Assembly (NCBI GenBank): GCA_028280945.1
Contig: JANQKV010000067.1
Span: 1 to 64,000 of the forward strand
Reading direction: 5' to 3'
DNA length: 64,000 bases
DNA from: Opitutaceae bacterium
GTDB lineage: Bacteria > Verrucomicrobiota > Verrucomicrobiia > Opitutales > Opitutaceae
The notes beneath the pieces were generated by a model. That model was not told the DNA's origin and searched no databases. It saw nothing but the letters and a program-made list of their open reading frames with translations. Below are positions 50,737 to 59,124 of this stretch, one piece after another. Numbering within the stretch: position 1 is the stretch's first letter; the number at the start of each line of letters is the position of its first letter. Made by a program: the position numbers and the translations under genes.

Positions 50737-52818
50737 CTACCAGCGCCAGGTCATGCCACCGCGCACAAAGCGCGGAGTGCCCAGATCGACCAGGCCGGAG
50801 ACGGTCCGGCCGGAGACCACCTCCTCGTCGGTCAGGTTTTCGACGGCGAGGAAGACATCGCTGTTTTCCGTCCACCGATACGCCAGGCGCACGTCAAACG
50901 TTGTCGCGGCGTCCAGCACGAGGGTATTGTTGTCGTCCTCGAACGCATCGCTCACGTGGCGCACCTGGGCGTTGACCTGCCATTGGCTGGTTGGGGTCCA
51001 GTCGGCCCCCCATACCAGGGTATGATACGGTACCTGGGGGAGGCGGCGACCGGTGCCGTCGTCGCGGGCATCACTGTAAAGATAGTCGACCCGAAACTGC
51101 AGCGTGTCGGTCGCCTGCCAGTTTCCCCCGAGTTCGAAGCCCTGCACTGAGACCTGGTCCAGATTCTGGCGCTGCCGTCCGATGCCACCGCCGGGCACAA
51201 AACCCACACCAGGGACCACACCGGGCCCAAATCCGAGCGTCACGTTGGCCACGGCATCTTCAATCTCGGTGCTGAAAATCGTGGCTCGAAAACCCGCGTT
51301 TGCACTTTGCCACTCGATCCCGGATTCCACGCCAGTGAGCTGTTCGGGATCCAGCAATGGATTGGCTTCGGTGATCACACTCCCGACCCTGAAAGGACGG
51401 TAGAATTCGTTGAGGGTGGGCAAGCGAAACGCCTGGTAGGTCGCCGCGGTCCACCGCCACTGCTGGTCGATTTGCCAAACGAGTCCAAGGCGCGGATTGA
51501 ACTCCACGTCCGAACGGTCCGGGTAGGACTCCTCGCGAGTAATCGCTCCGGTTTGACGGTTGCGCTCGATGCGTTGTCCGTCACGCAGAGCCCAGCCATC
51601 GAGGCGCAGGGCGGCGTCGAGACGCCAGGATTCGTTGAGGGCGCGGTTGTGGGTGGCGAATACGCCGCCGGTCAACTGCGACCCGCCGGCGCGGCGATTC
51701 CGGGTGAATTCGTCGCCGACGCGAAAGTAGTTTTCCCGGGTCTCGCCCTCCACCCAACGGCCGTCGATGCCAATCGTCGTGCGCGCGGCGGCTTCGCCCC
51801 AGGACGCCAGCCAGGATCCGCCCAGCGCATCAGCCGGCACCGCAAATTGATCCAGCACGGGTCGCTCCGAGGTGCGGGTTGCATCGACCGCGGTGAACAG
51901 GCTGCGATACTCCTGCGTCTGGGCGTAGGCCTGTAACTGCCAGTCCATCGTTTCGGTTCGACCACTGAGCTCCCCGGCGAGCATGAGTTCGCGGGTCCGG
52001 TTGGCCTGCAACGGCGTGCCGTTGCCCCGCTCTTCGTTGAAGCCACGCAGTGTCAGCCGGGCATGGATGCCGTTGTTCAAGCGGTGGCTCCAGCCTACCT
52101 GCACCATGCCTTGTTCAAGGTCGGTCGCCCGATCTATCGGACCGGCGCTCGCCGGCGCCTTGCGTCGAAACCCATCCGATCGAAATCCACTGAGATCAAT
52201 TGTCCAGGTGGTGTCCTCCTGCACCCAGTCCGATCGCACCGCGGCCGCGATCGTGCCGAAGTCACCCACCTCTAAGCGGAGCGCATGGTGGGAATTCCGC
52301 GGCGACGGGTTCGCCACAATGCTGATGGTGCCACCCAGTGCCGCGCTGCCCCAGACCCCCGAGCCACCGCCGCGCACGATTTCCACGTTGTGGGAGGCGA
52401 GAGGGGATGTCTTGGCCCACGCCACCCACCCCCCGAAGGGATCGTTCAGCGGAATGCCGTCGACCAGAACCAAGGTGCGGCCGGCTCCGTTGGGGCCGAT
52501 GTTGCGCAGGGAAACCCCCTGTGCGGTTGGGTTGGCGGACAGGCTTCCGGTGCGTCGAAACAGGCTGAAGGCCGCCGAGCGCTTGAGTTTGTCGTCAAGC
52601 GCGTAGGCGGGCGAAGCATCCAGCGCGGCATTGCCCCACAGCTCAACCTGGTAGGGCAGGTTCTGCCGGGGCAGGGGATCCCGGGCAACACTGACCACGA
52701 GGGGGTCGAGCACTTGCGCGGCGACGGAGCCCGCGCCCAGCACGGCTCCCAGACCCAGCAGGCGAGGCAGGCGATTTAGCGTAACGAGTAAATGGATACG
52801 GAAACTCCGGTGGAACAT
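50737..52818 (-). CDS. TonB-dependent outer-membrane receptor (BtuB-like)
   Basis: 693 aa with an N-terminal signal (LPRLLGLGAVLGAGSVAAQ). The plug domain has LDPLVVSVARDP (TonB-box-like start), SLRNIGPNGAGRTLVLVDGI and VEIVRGGGSGVWGSAALGGT. A 22-strand-type barrel follows with typical ends (WRWTAATYQAFRLPTLNEFY, SQWQVNAQVRHVSDAFEDD), ending in the aromatic strand FVRGGMTWRW. The ligand is unknown (cobalamin, metal complex or sugar). Its first 43 bases overlap the end of the DUF2071 gene. Confidence 0.92.
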   Translation of the reverse strand: MFHRSFRIHLLVTLNRLPRLLGLGAVLGAGSVAAQVLDPLVVSVARDPLPRQNLPYQVELWGNAALDASPAYALDDKLKRSAAFSLFRRTGSLSANPTAQGVSLRNIGPNGAGRTLVLVDGIPLNDPFGGWVAWAKTSPLASHNVEIVRGGGSGVWGSAALGGTISIVANPSPRNSHHALRLEVGDFGTIAAAVRSDWVQEDTTWTIDLSGFRSDGFRRKAPASAGPIDRATDLEQGMVQVGWSHRLNNGIHARLTLRGFNEERGNGTPLQANRTRELMLAGELSGRTETMDWQLQAYAQTQEYRSLFTAVDATRTSERPVLDQFAVPADALGGSWLASWGEAAARTTIGIDGRWVEGETRENYFRVGDEFTRNRRAGGSQLTGGVFATHNRALNESWRLDAALRLDGWALRDGQRIERNRQTGAITREESYPDRSDVEFNPRLGLVWQIDQQWRWTAATYQAFRLPTLNEFYRPFRVGSVITEANPLLDPEQLTGVESGIEWQSANAGFRATIFSTEIEDAVANVTLGFGPGVVPGVGFVPGGGIGRQRQNLDQVSVQGFELGGNWQATDTLQFRVDYLYSDARDDGTGRRLPQVPYHTLVWGADWTPTSQWQVNAQVRHVSDAFEDDNNTLVLDAATTFDVRLAYRWTENSDVFLAVENLTDEEVVSGRTVSGLVDLGTPRFVRGGMTWRW

Positions 52819-53513
52819 AAGGTGTGGTCGGGGGCACGATCGGGAGGAGAAAACCCCTGGTCAACCCAGAGGGCGGTCTCCTGCTGGAGGTCTCGGACAT
52901 CTTTGAGCGGATAAGGTTCGTGCCAAACCTGACCACGGCACAGACGACCACGACGATGGGAAAACAACAGGTAACGTTCGGCGAGGAAGAACTCCAGGGA
53001 ACCGGGCTCCGCGTGCCGGTCAGCTCCCTCGGGACACCAATGAAACCGACTCCGGCTGCCGCTGGATTTGCGCCGTGAAATGAACTCCCGGGCGGCGGCA
53101 TGATCGGGTCGCGCGCCCGTCTGGAAGGCCGATACGTAATTGAGCCCGAACAGATTCCGGGCCAAGGCGACGGCGAGGGGTTGGTTGCAATCGAGCGAGT
53201 AAAACCAAACTCCCGGTCGCCCCGAATCGTCGTGAACGTAGGTCCGAAGGTTGAGCTCCAAAAACCACGAGAACCACGGCAGTGCGGGCAGGCCGCGGGG
53301 CCGCACGGCCTGCATCCAAAACGGCACAATTCCCAGCCAGGCTTGCCCGTCATGGGTATCGACGTGGAGGCCTTCAGGCAGGGTGGCCTGGATTTCGGCG
53401 GCATCCCATTGCCAGTGCAAAAACGCCAGGTCGGCCCAACGCTGATACATCACCGGCGTTCGCGACGGGCGCTCGCGGACGGAGAGGCGTTGATCAAGGG
53501 TGGGCGCGGGCAT
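52776..53513 (-). CDS. DUF2071 (YqjF-family) protein
   Basis: 245 aa from ATG 53513; a longer frame reaches 53759 but crosses a large hairpin and has no homology-like sequence. Family features: WADLAFLHWQWDAAEIQATL, HDGQAWLGIVPFWMQAVRPR, FLELNLRTYVHDDSGRPGVW and FYSLDCNQPLAVALARNLF. The fold belongs to an acetoacetate decarboxylase-like group, with no known activity. The 3' end overlaps the receptor gene, so they are probably co-transcribed. Confidence 0.88.
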   Translation of the reverse strand: MPAPTLDQRLSVRERPSRTPVMYQRWADLAFLHWQWDAAEIQATLPEGLHVDTHDGQAWLGIVPFWMQAVRPRGLPALPWFSWFLELNLRTYVHDDSGRPGVWFYSLDCNQPLAVALARNLFGLNYVSAFQTGARPDHAAAREFISRRKSSGSRSRFHWCPEGADRHAEPGSLEFFLAERYLLFSHRRGRLCRGQVWHEPYPLKDVRDLQQETALWVDQGFSPPDRAPDHTLCSTGVSVSIYSLR

Positions 53514-53620
53514 TTCCGCACCAGAGCTCAACTTGACGAGATTGCGAGTGGGCAGGTGCTTACGGTGATCGAACGGGCCGAAGTTCGAACCTTCTGCGTG
53601 GCCGTGTTTAAGCTGCAGGC

Positions 53621-53649
53621 AAAAAAGTGGTCCGTCTACCCGCAGACCA
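53621..53649 (-). terminator. Probable terminator of the leftward DUF1080 gene
   Basis: Read leftward, a TGGTC/GACCA stem (53628-53649) with a 12-nt loop is followed by C and six T (53621-53626). It lies about 65 nt beyond the DUF1080 stop at 53714, after a larger 17-bp hairpin. Confidence 0.5.
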
Positions 53650-53656
53650 AACCAGG

Positions 53657-53704
53657 GCGAGCTGGAAGCTCCCGCTACCATGGTGGGGGGAGCTTCCAGC
53701 TCGC
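53657..53704. repeat. 17-bp perfect inverted repeat, REP-like
   Basis: GCGAGCTGGAAGCTCCC (53657-53673) and its exact complement (53688-53704) flank a 14-nt loop containing ACCATGGT. It is extragenic, ten bases after the DUF1080 stop, and has no T-run of its own. Long perfect arms in an intergenic gap suggest a REP-type dispersed element or an mRNA-stabilising hairpin. Only one copy is in this window. Confidence 0.65.
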
Positions 53705-53713
53705 GCCATCGTT

Positions 53714-54532
53714 TCAGAGCTTTTTCAGGCGCACGGTGCGATACTGCAGTTCGGCCCACTCGGCCTGCAGCGAGATGTGGCCCGACTCGAGCGGCCGCCA
53801 GTCGCCGTCGGTATCACGAAACTTCAGGTCGGTGATGACATTCATCAGCTCGCCATTGAGATAAAACTCCGCCTTTTCCGCACCGTGTACGATCACCTCG
53901 GCGAGCTGCCATTCGCCGCGGGTCTTGGCCACCTCGATGGAGGTATAATTGGAACGGCCTTCGAATCCGTCCCGGCCGGTCTCTCCAAAGACAGTGGGCG
54001 TGCCCTCGGGGTCATAATACTGGTCGGTCGTGACCGAGGTGGCTTGCGTGGGGCCGAGTACCCACAGGTCGCCGGTCACATAAGGTGCACCGGGCTGGCC
54101 CTCGCCCAGCTGCATCTCCAGGCAGGGCGGCCACACCGCACCCACCTCGGAGTGGATGTGAAACAGGATGCCGGCGTCGCGCACGGCGGCATGGCGGGGG
54201 CGGAATCGGTTTTCCAGCCAGCGATACTCCACCTGCAGGTGAAAGCGCGAGAATGTGGCCTCCGTACGCAGATTGGCGCTGTATTGTTTGGTGCGATTGG
54301 GTGCGCCATCGTAGACGTGGATCGTGCCGTCCTTCACGATGAAGATGTCGTCGAGGGGCAGGCTGTTCTCGTCTCCCCGATCGCCCAGATGGGCCACCCA
54401 GCCATCGAAGGATTTGCCATCGAACAGGTCGATCCAGGTTTCATCCTGGCTTTCGGACGAGTCGGCAGCGAGGCGAGGGAGAAGCAGGGCACAGGCAAAC
54501 GAAGCCAGAAGGGAGGGGGCGATGCGTTTCAT
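53714..54532 (-). CDS. DUF1080 secreted protein (glucanase/LamG-like fold)
   Basis: 272 aa. Signal peptide SLLASFACALLLPRLAADS. The DUF1080 core begins WIDLFDGKSFDGWVAHLGD, with FHLQVEYRWLENRF, AAVRDAGILFHIH and CLEMQLGEGQPG in the middle and VIVHGAEKAEFYLNGELMN near the end. Such proteins are abundant in Planctomycetota and Verrucomicrobiota and are thought to bind or act on glycans (3-keto-disaccharide hydrolase family). Divergent from a second DUF1080 gene 55 nt away. Confidence 0.92.
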   Translation of the reverse strand: MKRIAPSLLASFACALLLPRLAADSSESQDETWIDLFDGKSFDGWVAHLGDRGDENSLPLDDIFIVKDGTIHVYDGAPNRTKQYSANLRTEATFSRFHLQVEYRWLENRFRPRHAAVRDAGILFHIHSEVGAVWPPCLEMQLGEGQPGAPYVTGDLWVLGPTQATSVTTDQYYDPEGTPTVFGETGRDGFEGRSNYTSIEVAKTRGEWQLAEVIVHGAEKAEFYLNGELMNVITDLKFRDTDGDWRPLESGHISLQAEWAELQYRTVRLKKL

Positions 54533-54587
54533 GGTTGCGGTAAAAGGGAAAATTGACCGGCAAGGACGGAATCACGACCTTGGCCGC

Positions 54588-55406
54588 ATGTCGTGCGTCC
54601 GCCAATTGATTTCGCTGATGGGATGCTGGAGTTTGGCGTGGGGAGGGATGGTGGTGGCGGAAACCGGCGACTGGCGGGACTTGTTCAATGGCTCCGATTT
54701 GCAGGGATGGCACGGCGACCCGACCTACTGGCGCGTGGAGGCGGGCGTTTTGGTCGGCGAAGTTACCCCCGATACGCTGCTCTCCCGGAACAGTTGGCTC
54801 ATCTACGAGCAGGAGGAGTTCTCCGATTTTGAGCTTTGGGTGGAGTTTCGTGTCAGTCCCGAGGGGAACAGTGGTGTGGGCTACCGTTGTGACCGATTGC
54901 CTGATTTTCCGTTCTCCGTCCGTGGTCCGCAGGCGGACATCGATGGAGCGGGGCAGTGGATGGGCAATTGCTACGAAGAAAACGGGCGTCGGTTTTTGGC
55001 GCTGCGCGGCACGCGCACGGAAATCGCCCCGGGAGCTTTGCCGACCTTGCTTGAACGCTGGGCCTCGGAAGAGGAAATGTTGGCCGCAGTTGATCTCGCG
55101 GGATGGAATTCTCTCCGGGTGGTGGCCCGGGGAAACCATCTGCGCCAGGAGCTCAACGGAGAATTGATGTGCGAAGTGATCGATCGCGATGCGGTCTATG
55201 GCAATCGGTCTGGAGTAATCGGCGTGCAGGTGCACATCGGCCCGCCAATGAAAATCGAATACCGGTCCCTGCGCCTCCGGAAACTACCGCCGGATGCAGC
55301 GGCGCGGTGGTCGGAGGAATCCGGGACTGCGGTGCGACTGCCGCTCGAAGACTTCACCAATCCCACCACGTTGCGTCATCTGCGCGAATCCGCACCGAAC
55401 GGGTAG
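54588..55406 (+). CDS. DUF1080 secreted protein, divergent partner
   Basis: 272 aa from ATG 54588. Signal-like start LISLMGCWSLAWGGMVVAE; the frame is open further upstream but the extra sequence overlaps the neighbouring gene. The core begins WRDLFNGSDLQGWHGDPTYW, then DFELWVEFRVSPEGNSGVGY and VRGPQADIDGAGQWMGNCYE, with LRVVARGNHLRQELNGELMC near the end. It has the same length as its neighbour but is clearly diverged. A C-terminal extension of about 40 residues (ARWSEESGTAVRLPLEDF) follows the fold. Confidence 0.9.
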   Translation: MSCVRQLISLMGCWSLAWGGMVVAETGDWRDLFNGSDLQGWHGDPTYWRVEAGVLVGEVTPDTLLSRNSWLIYEQEEFSDFELWVEFRVSPEGNSGVGYRCDRLPDFPFSVRGPQADIDGAGQWMGNCYEENGRRFLALRGTRTEIAPGALPTLLERWASEEEMLAAVDLAGWNSLRVVARGNHLRQELNGELMCEVIDRDAVYGNRSGVIGVQVHIGPPMKIEYRSLRLRKLPPDAAARWSEESGTAVRLPLEDFTNPTTLRHLRESAPNG

Positions 55407-55434
55407 ATCAGCCGTCCGGGGTCAATCGTTACGC

Positions 55435-55878
55435 TCAATCGTCGTCGTCGGGCTTCTTGTATTCGCGGTGGCTGCTGCGTTGCTGGCTGCGAAGATCGGC
55501 GACGAGCTCATTGGCCCGGTCGTTGTCGCCCGCCTTGAGCGCGGCATGGAGCTCCTCCAGCATCGCGACAAACTTCTTCATCTCCTTCCGGTAGCCGGCC
55601 ACAAACGCCGCCTGTTCATCGGCGGGTTGGTCGGCGGTCCACTTCGGCTCATATTCCGTCGATTTGCTGGCGGCCTGGAGCATCTTGGCCACGAGCTCGG
55701 CGGCGGACTCATTTTTGGCGGGATCGCGCACCTCGCGGCGCAAAGAACGGAACGCCTTGCCGATGATTTCCATCTGGTCCTCGAGCGGCGTGTGTTCGTG
55801 GGGGCCAGCCTGCAGCGGCACGACGGGCATCAACATGCTGATGGCGAGGACAAGGGTGAGCGGTCGGCGAAGGTTCAT
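55435..55878 (-). CDS. Cytochrome b562-family protein
   Basis: 147 aa. Signal peptide (LVLAISMLMPVVPLQA), then a four-helix bundle starting PLEDQMEIIGKAFRSLRREV, which aligns with the first helix of E. coli cytochrome b562 including the haem-ligand Met (M36 here). The last helix ALKAGDNDRANELVADLRSQ continues to SSHREYKK, placing His137 where the second haem ligand lies. The Arg/Cys attachment used by c-type relatives is absent, so b-type haem is expected. Periplasmic electron carrier by inference. Confidence 0.85.
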   Translation of the reverse strand: MNLRRPLTLVLAISMLMPVVPLQAGPHEHTPLEDQMEIIGKAFRSLRREVRDPAKNESAAELVAKMLQAASKSTEYEPKWTADQPADEQAAFVAGYRKEMKKFVAMLEELHAALKAGDNDRANELVADLRSQQRSSHREYKKPDDDD

Positions 55879-55988
55879 GGAGAAAGATGATGTTGAGGTC
55901 GGGTGTGGGTTCAGAGGTTCGCGAAGTTGGTGGCTGATGCGTTCGGGCTCAATGCCTTTGTGCCCGGACGGATTCCCTGGGGTGGGAG

Positions 55989-56690
55989 TCAGGTATCAAA
56001 GCAGTCGAGTGCGAGCTCGTGCCACTCACCCGGTTGAAGCTCACCGAGACTCAACTCACCAAATCGTTCCCGATGCAGCGTTTCCACGCGCCAGCCCTGG
56101 CTGCCAAACATGCGGCGGACCTGATGATACTTCCCTTCAATCAGCGTCAGGCGCGCTTCACGTGTGGAAACGATTTCCAATTGCGCGGGGGCGCACGGTG
56201 TCTTCTCGCCCTCAAGCTGCAAGGTGCCGCTCGCGAAGAGGTCGACCAGACTCGGATCCAGATCCTGGTCGACGGTTGCCCGGTAGACCTTGGGCACCTT
56301 GTGTTTGGGAGAGGTGAGCCGGTGAACGAGTTGGGACTGATCGGTGATGAGCAACAGACCGCTGGTATCTTTATCGAGCCGGCCGATCGACGTGAGCAGG
56401 GGATTGCGTGCCCGCCAGCGCGCCGGAAAAAGATCGTAGACCGACGGCCCCTCACGCGTGTCGTGCGAGCAGACCAGACCGATCGGCTTGTGCAGCAGCA
56501 GCAGCAGTCCGTCCGGATGGTCGAGTGGTTCTCCATTCACCAACAACGCGGAAGGGTCGACCTTTGTCGCCGAGTTGGTGGCGGTTTCACCGTCAACGCT
56601 GATTCGTCCGTCCCTGACCCAGGCCCGTGCGTCCCTTCGCGAACAGTACCCCAGGTTGGCGAGCAGTTGGTCGATTCGGCGGTGGGCCAT
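55989..56690 (-). CDS. 16S/23S rRNA pseudouridine synthase (RsuA/RluB family)
   Basis: 233 aa. An N-terminal S4 RNA-binding domain (IDQLLANLGYCSRRDARAWV) precedes the catalytic domain: LLLHKPIGLVCSHD, SIGRLDKDTSGLLLITD with the catalytic Asp in R-L-D, and LIEGKYHQVRRMFGSQGW. RsuA, RluB, RluE and RluF share this layout; length and S4 domain fit RsuA best but the target base cannot be fixed. Eight bases downstream of the PNPOx-like gene. Confidence 0.92.
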   Translation of the reverse strand: MAHRRIDQLLANLGYCSRRDARAWVRDGRISVDGETATNSATKVDPSALLVNGEPLDHPDGLLLLLHKPIGLVCSHDTREGPSVYDLFPARWRARNPLLTSIGRLDKDTSGLLLITDQSQLVHRLTSPKHKVPKVYRATVDQDLDPSLVDLFASGTLQLEGEKTPCAPAQLEIVSTREARLTLIEGKYHQVRRMFGSQGWRVETLHRERFGELSLGELQPGEWHELALDCFDT

Positions 56691-56698
56691 GGCGGAAG

Positions 56699-57247
56699 CT
56701 ACCCCACGGGGTAGCCGGGAATGCCGTCGATGCTCTCGCGATTTTTGAGGCTCCGATACTCGGCCAATTCGGCGGCCGATTTCTTTTCCGCCCAGCGGTC
56801 GAGGGTGTCGCGGGGTTTGACAAAGTCCATGAACGGGACGGTGAAACCACAGGAATCCGAGATGCGATTGGCGCGAATCCGAATGATCGAACGTGTTCCC
56901 GCGTTGGCGGGAAACAGCGGACGAAGCTGGGCGAAGTCGGCATGGTCCGGCAGGAGGACTTCACCTTCACCGTGGATGCGGACGATTTTGGGAGGGCCTT
57001 CGAACGCACAGAACATGACCACGATGCGTTTGTTTTCCTGCACGTGCGCGATCGTTTCGACCCCGCTTCCGGTCAAATCAAGGTAGGCGACTTCATGCTC
57101 GCTCAGAATGCGCAGGCAGTCTCCGCCCTTGGGGGAGCAGTTGACGTGGCCATCGGCGGCAAGAGGTGCCGTGGAGATGAAAAACACCCTCTGTTCGCCA
57201 ATCCATTCAATCAGGGATGGGGTCAGGGAATCGTAGGTTTTGCCCAT
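56699..57247 (-). CDS. Pyridoxamine 5'-phosphate oxidase-fold protein
   Basis: 182 aa from ATG 57247. FMN split-barrel features: LIEWIGEQRVFFISTAPLAA, then DGHVNCSPKGGDCLRILSEH, VAYLDLTGSGVETIAHVQEN and IVVMFCAFEGPPKIVRIHGE. NRISDSCGFTVPFMDFVKPR is typical of the general-stress/PNPOx-like subgroup. It is probably a flavin- or F420-type oxidoreductase of unknown substrate, not true PdxH. Upstream of the pseudouridine synthase gene. Confidence 0.9.
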   Translation of the reverse strand: MGKTYDSLTPSLIEWIGEQRVFFISTAPLAADGHVNCSPKGGDCLRILSEHEVAYLDLTGSGVETIAHVQENKRIVVMFCAFEGPPKIVRIHGEGEVLLPDHADFAQLRPLFPANAGTRSIIRIRANRISDSCGFTVPFMDFVKPRDTLDRWAEKKSAAELAEYRSLKNRESIDGIPGYPVG

Positions 57248-57347
57248 GCCGGTAAATTCGAGTCGTGAGGGCGTTGAAGCAAGGCCGTTGCTTGGCCCCA
57301 TCCCTCGGTTGCGCGATTGTCTTCGGCTGGCTTAGCTCCTCTCACCC

Positions 57348-58517
57348 ATGCGCTGGCTTTTCCTCATCCTTTCGCTGCTGTTTTGCGGACTGTCACTGCT
57401 GACCGTCGTGCCGGCGTGGCACGTGCTGGTGTGGCAGGCGGCGATCCTGGCCGGGGAGTTTGGGCACTATTTTGGCATCGCGACGCTCGTTTTGGCCTGC
57501 ATGACGGTGGCCTACGGGGTGGTGATGGTGGAGGACGACCAACCCTATTGGAAAGCCGGTGGCGTTGCGGCGATTCTCGCACTGGTCGCGACCGGCTTTT
57601 TTTTCTCACCGACGGCTTTTGCCGTGCAGATGGGGCCGCGCCTGCCGGCAAAATTTGAAGCTGCCTTTGGCGAACGCTCGACTGGCCGTGCCCTCGCCCT
57701 GCGGCAGCTTTGGCTACCGTTTCCGGGCGTCCGGGAAACATCGGTGCAGTCCCACCTGTTCACGCCCCTCGATTGGCCGGAGCCGCTCAAACTGGATTTT
57801 TATCCGGCAAACTCCCCCGATGCTCCCGTTGTGGTGATGGTGCATGGCGGGGGATGGGACAGTGGCTCGCGGGACCAGATTTCGTATTTTAATCACTGGC
57901 TGGCGCAGTCGGGTTATGCGGTGGCGGCGATCAGCTACCGGCTCGCCCCGGCGCACCCGTGGCCGGCTCAGCGCGACGACACGTTAAAAGCCATCGACTG
58001 GCTCAAAGCCAATGCGGGCCGGCTCAACATCGATGCTTCCCGCATCGTGTTGATGGGCCGCTCGGCCGGCGCACAGATTGCGAGTGCGGTGGCGTATGCA
58101 GCCAACGATCCGGCGATCCGCGGATTCATCGGCCTCTACGGCGTGTATGACATGCACTTCGTCTGGTCGATTTCGAAGGAGGACGACGTGCTCAACTCGG
58201 TGAACTTGATGAACCAGTTTTTGGGTGGCGCGCCGTCGCCCGCCAACCAAGCCCACTACGACAGTGCCAGCGCGCAGGGTCTGATAACCCAGGGCCGCAC
58301 CCCGCCGACGCTGTTGATCCACGGCACGGTCGATACTCTCTGTTGGGTGGAACACAGCCGTCGGTTGGCGCGCGATTTGGAATCAGCCAACGTTCCCCAC
58401 ATCTTTATTGAACTCCCTTGGGCGGTGCACGCCTTTGATTACAACCGCACCGGCCCCGGCGGCCAGCTCACCGCCTACACGGTAGGTTCATTTCTCAATC
58501 AGGTGCTGGTGGAGTGA
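57348..58517 (+). CDS. Membrane-anchored alpha/beta hydrolase (BD-FAE/HSL-like)
   Basis: 389 aa. Three hydrophobic helices at residues about 3-23, 30-57 and 70-90 precede a catalytic domain. The oxyanion motif is VVVMVHGGGWDSGSRDQ (HGGGW), the nucleophile elbow IVLMGRSAGAQIASA (G-R-S-A-G), Asp in LLIHGTVDTLCW and His in WAVHAFDYN. YFNHWLAQSGYAVAAISYRL is the usual region between. It resembles bifunctional feruloyl/acetyl esterases but is membrane-tethered. Followed by a 600-bp gap. Confidence 0.9.
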   Translation: MRWLFLILSLLFCGLSLLTVVPAWHVLVWQAAILAGEFGHYFGIATLVLACMTVAYGVVMVEDDQPYWKAGGVAAILALVATGFFFSPTAFAVQMGPRLPAKFEAAFGERSTGRALALRQLWLPFPGVRETSVQSHLFTPLDWPEPLKLDFYPANSPDAPVVVMVHGGGWDSGSRDQISYFNHWLAQSGYAVAAISYRLAPAHPWPAQRDDTLKAIDWLKANAGRLNIDASRIVLMGRSAGAQIASAVAYAANDPAIRGFIGLYGVYDMHFVWSISKEDDVLNSVNLMNQFLGGAPSPANQAHYDSASAQGLITQGRTPPTLLIHGTVDTLCWVEHSRRLARDLESANVPHIFIELPWAVHAFDYNRTGPGGQLTAYTVGSFLNQVLVE

Positions 58518-58554
58518 TAAGGTCACTTTGTTGTATCGCGTGGCTCGGAACAAC

Positions 58555-58650
58555 GTGGCCTGCTTCGTAGAGGAAATCCGTCATCGAGGGAGCTTCACCG
58601 CCGCGGCGGGACAGGTGTAGATTTCCCCACTGGTCAAAGTGAGTGAAGCA
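58555..58650 (+). pseudogene. Remnant of a LysR-type regulator N-terminus
   Basis: The frame at 58555 reads VACFVEEIRHRGSFTAAAGQ, V, stop (TAG at 58618-58620), then ISPLVKVSEA. This closely follows a LysR helix-turn-helix such as a FVEV-x-RHGSFTAAAE region followed by SQPAVSKQI. There is no start codon in register and the frame soon degenerates, so only about 30 codons remain. I read it as a decayed or truncated gene. It is short, so chance similarity remains possible. Confidence 0.5.
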
Positions 58651-58672
58651 CATCGTCGGATCTTTTTAACTC

Positions 58673-58703
58673 TAACGGTAATCCTACCGTTAACCTACCG
58701 TTA
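58673..58703. promoter_or_regulatory. Three phased TACCGTTA elements
   Basis: TAACGGTA (58673-58680), then TACCGTTA (58685-58692) and TACCGTTA (58696-58703). The first is the exact inverse of the other two. Starts are 12 and 11 bp apart, about one helical turn, which is typical of cooperative regulator sites. Confidence 0.5.
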
Positions 58704-58757
58704 AGAGGTCCAGCTCGATTCCATCGAGTCTTCCAGCCTGTTTTGTCCAATTGAAGA

Positions 58758-58788
58758 GGTGAAGGTCAGGCTGAGGTTGACCTTCACC
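58758..58788. repeat. 11-bp perfect inverted repeat
   Basis: GGTGAAGGTCA and TGACCTTCACC flank a nine-base spacer. There is no T-run, so it is not an obvious terminator. It lies between the phased elements and the AT-rich promoter region of the next operon. Confidence 0.5.
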
Positions 58789-59124
58789 GATTGGGAATTG
58801 CGGCGAGCTTGGTGCGACACAACCCTTTGATTTGAAACGTCTTACCGGTGGATTTAGCGGCAACAAGGTGTGTATTGTTATTTGGGAGGATTCTCTCCAA
58901 TTCCAATTGTGGGTTCAGCGAGTGTATTCCTGTATACTCTGAATATTCATCTGTTGGGTTGAATTATATTTCAGTTAAGACGATTCCTGTTTTATTAATA
59001 AATTGAGGAATATACCCTATGTTAAGTTACTCTGACCCCCAAGGCATTAAGTGAGTAGCTATAGACTAAATATGAGAAGAGTTGGCCCTTTATTCAGGTC
59101 AACGGGACATGTAGTGAATACCTC

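Larger units (their letters stand above)
58518..59124. other. Long intergenic region with decayed and repeated sequences
   Basis: About 600 bp without an intact gene. The first 130 bp contain a broken LysR-type helix-turn-helix fragment. Then come three TACCGTTA-type elements (58673-58703) and an 11-bp inverted repeat (58758-58788). The last 250 bp are AT-rich and should carry the promoter for the gene at 59125. AT content rises sharply compared with both neighbours. Confidence 0.6.
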
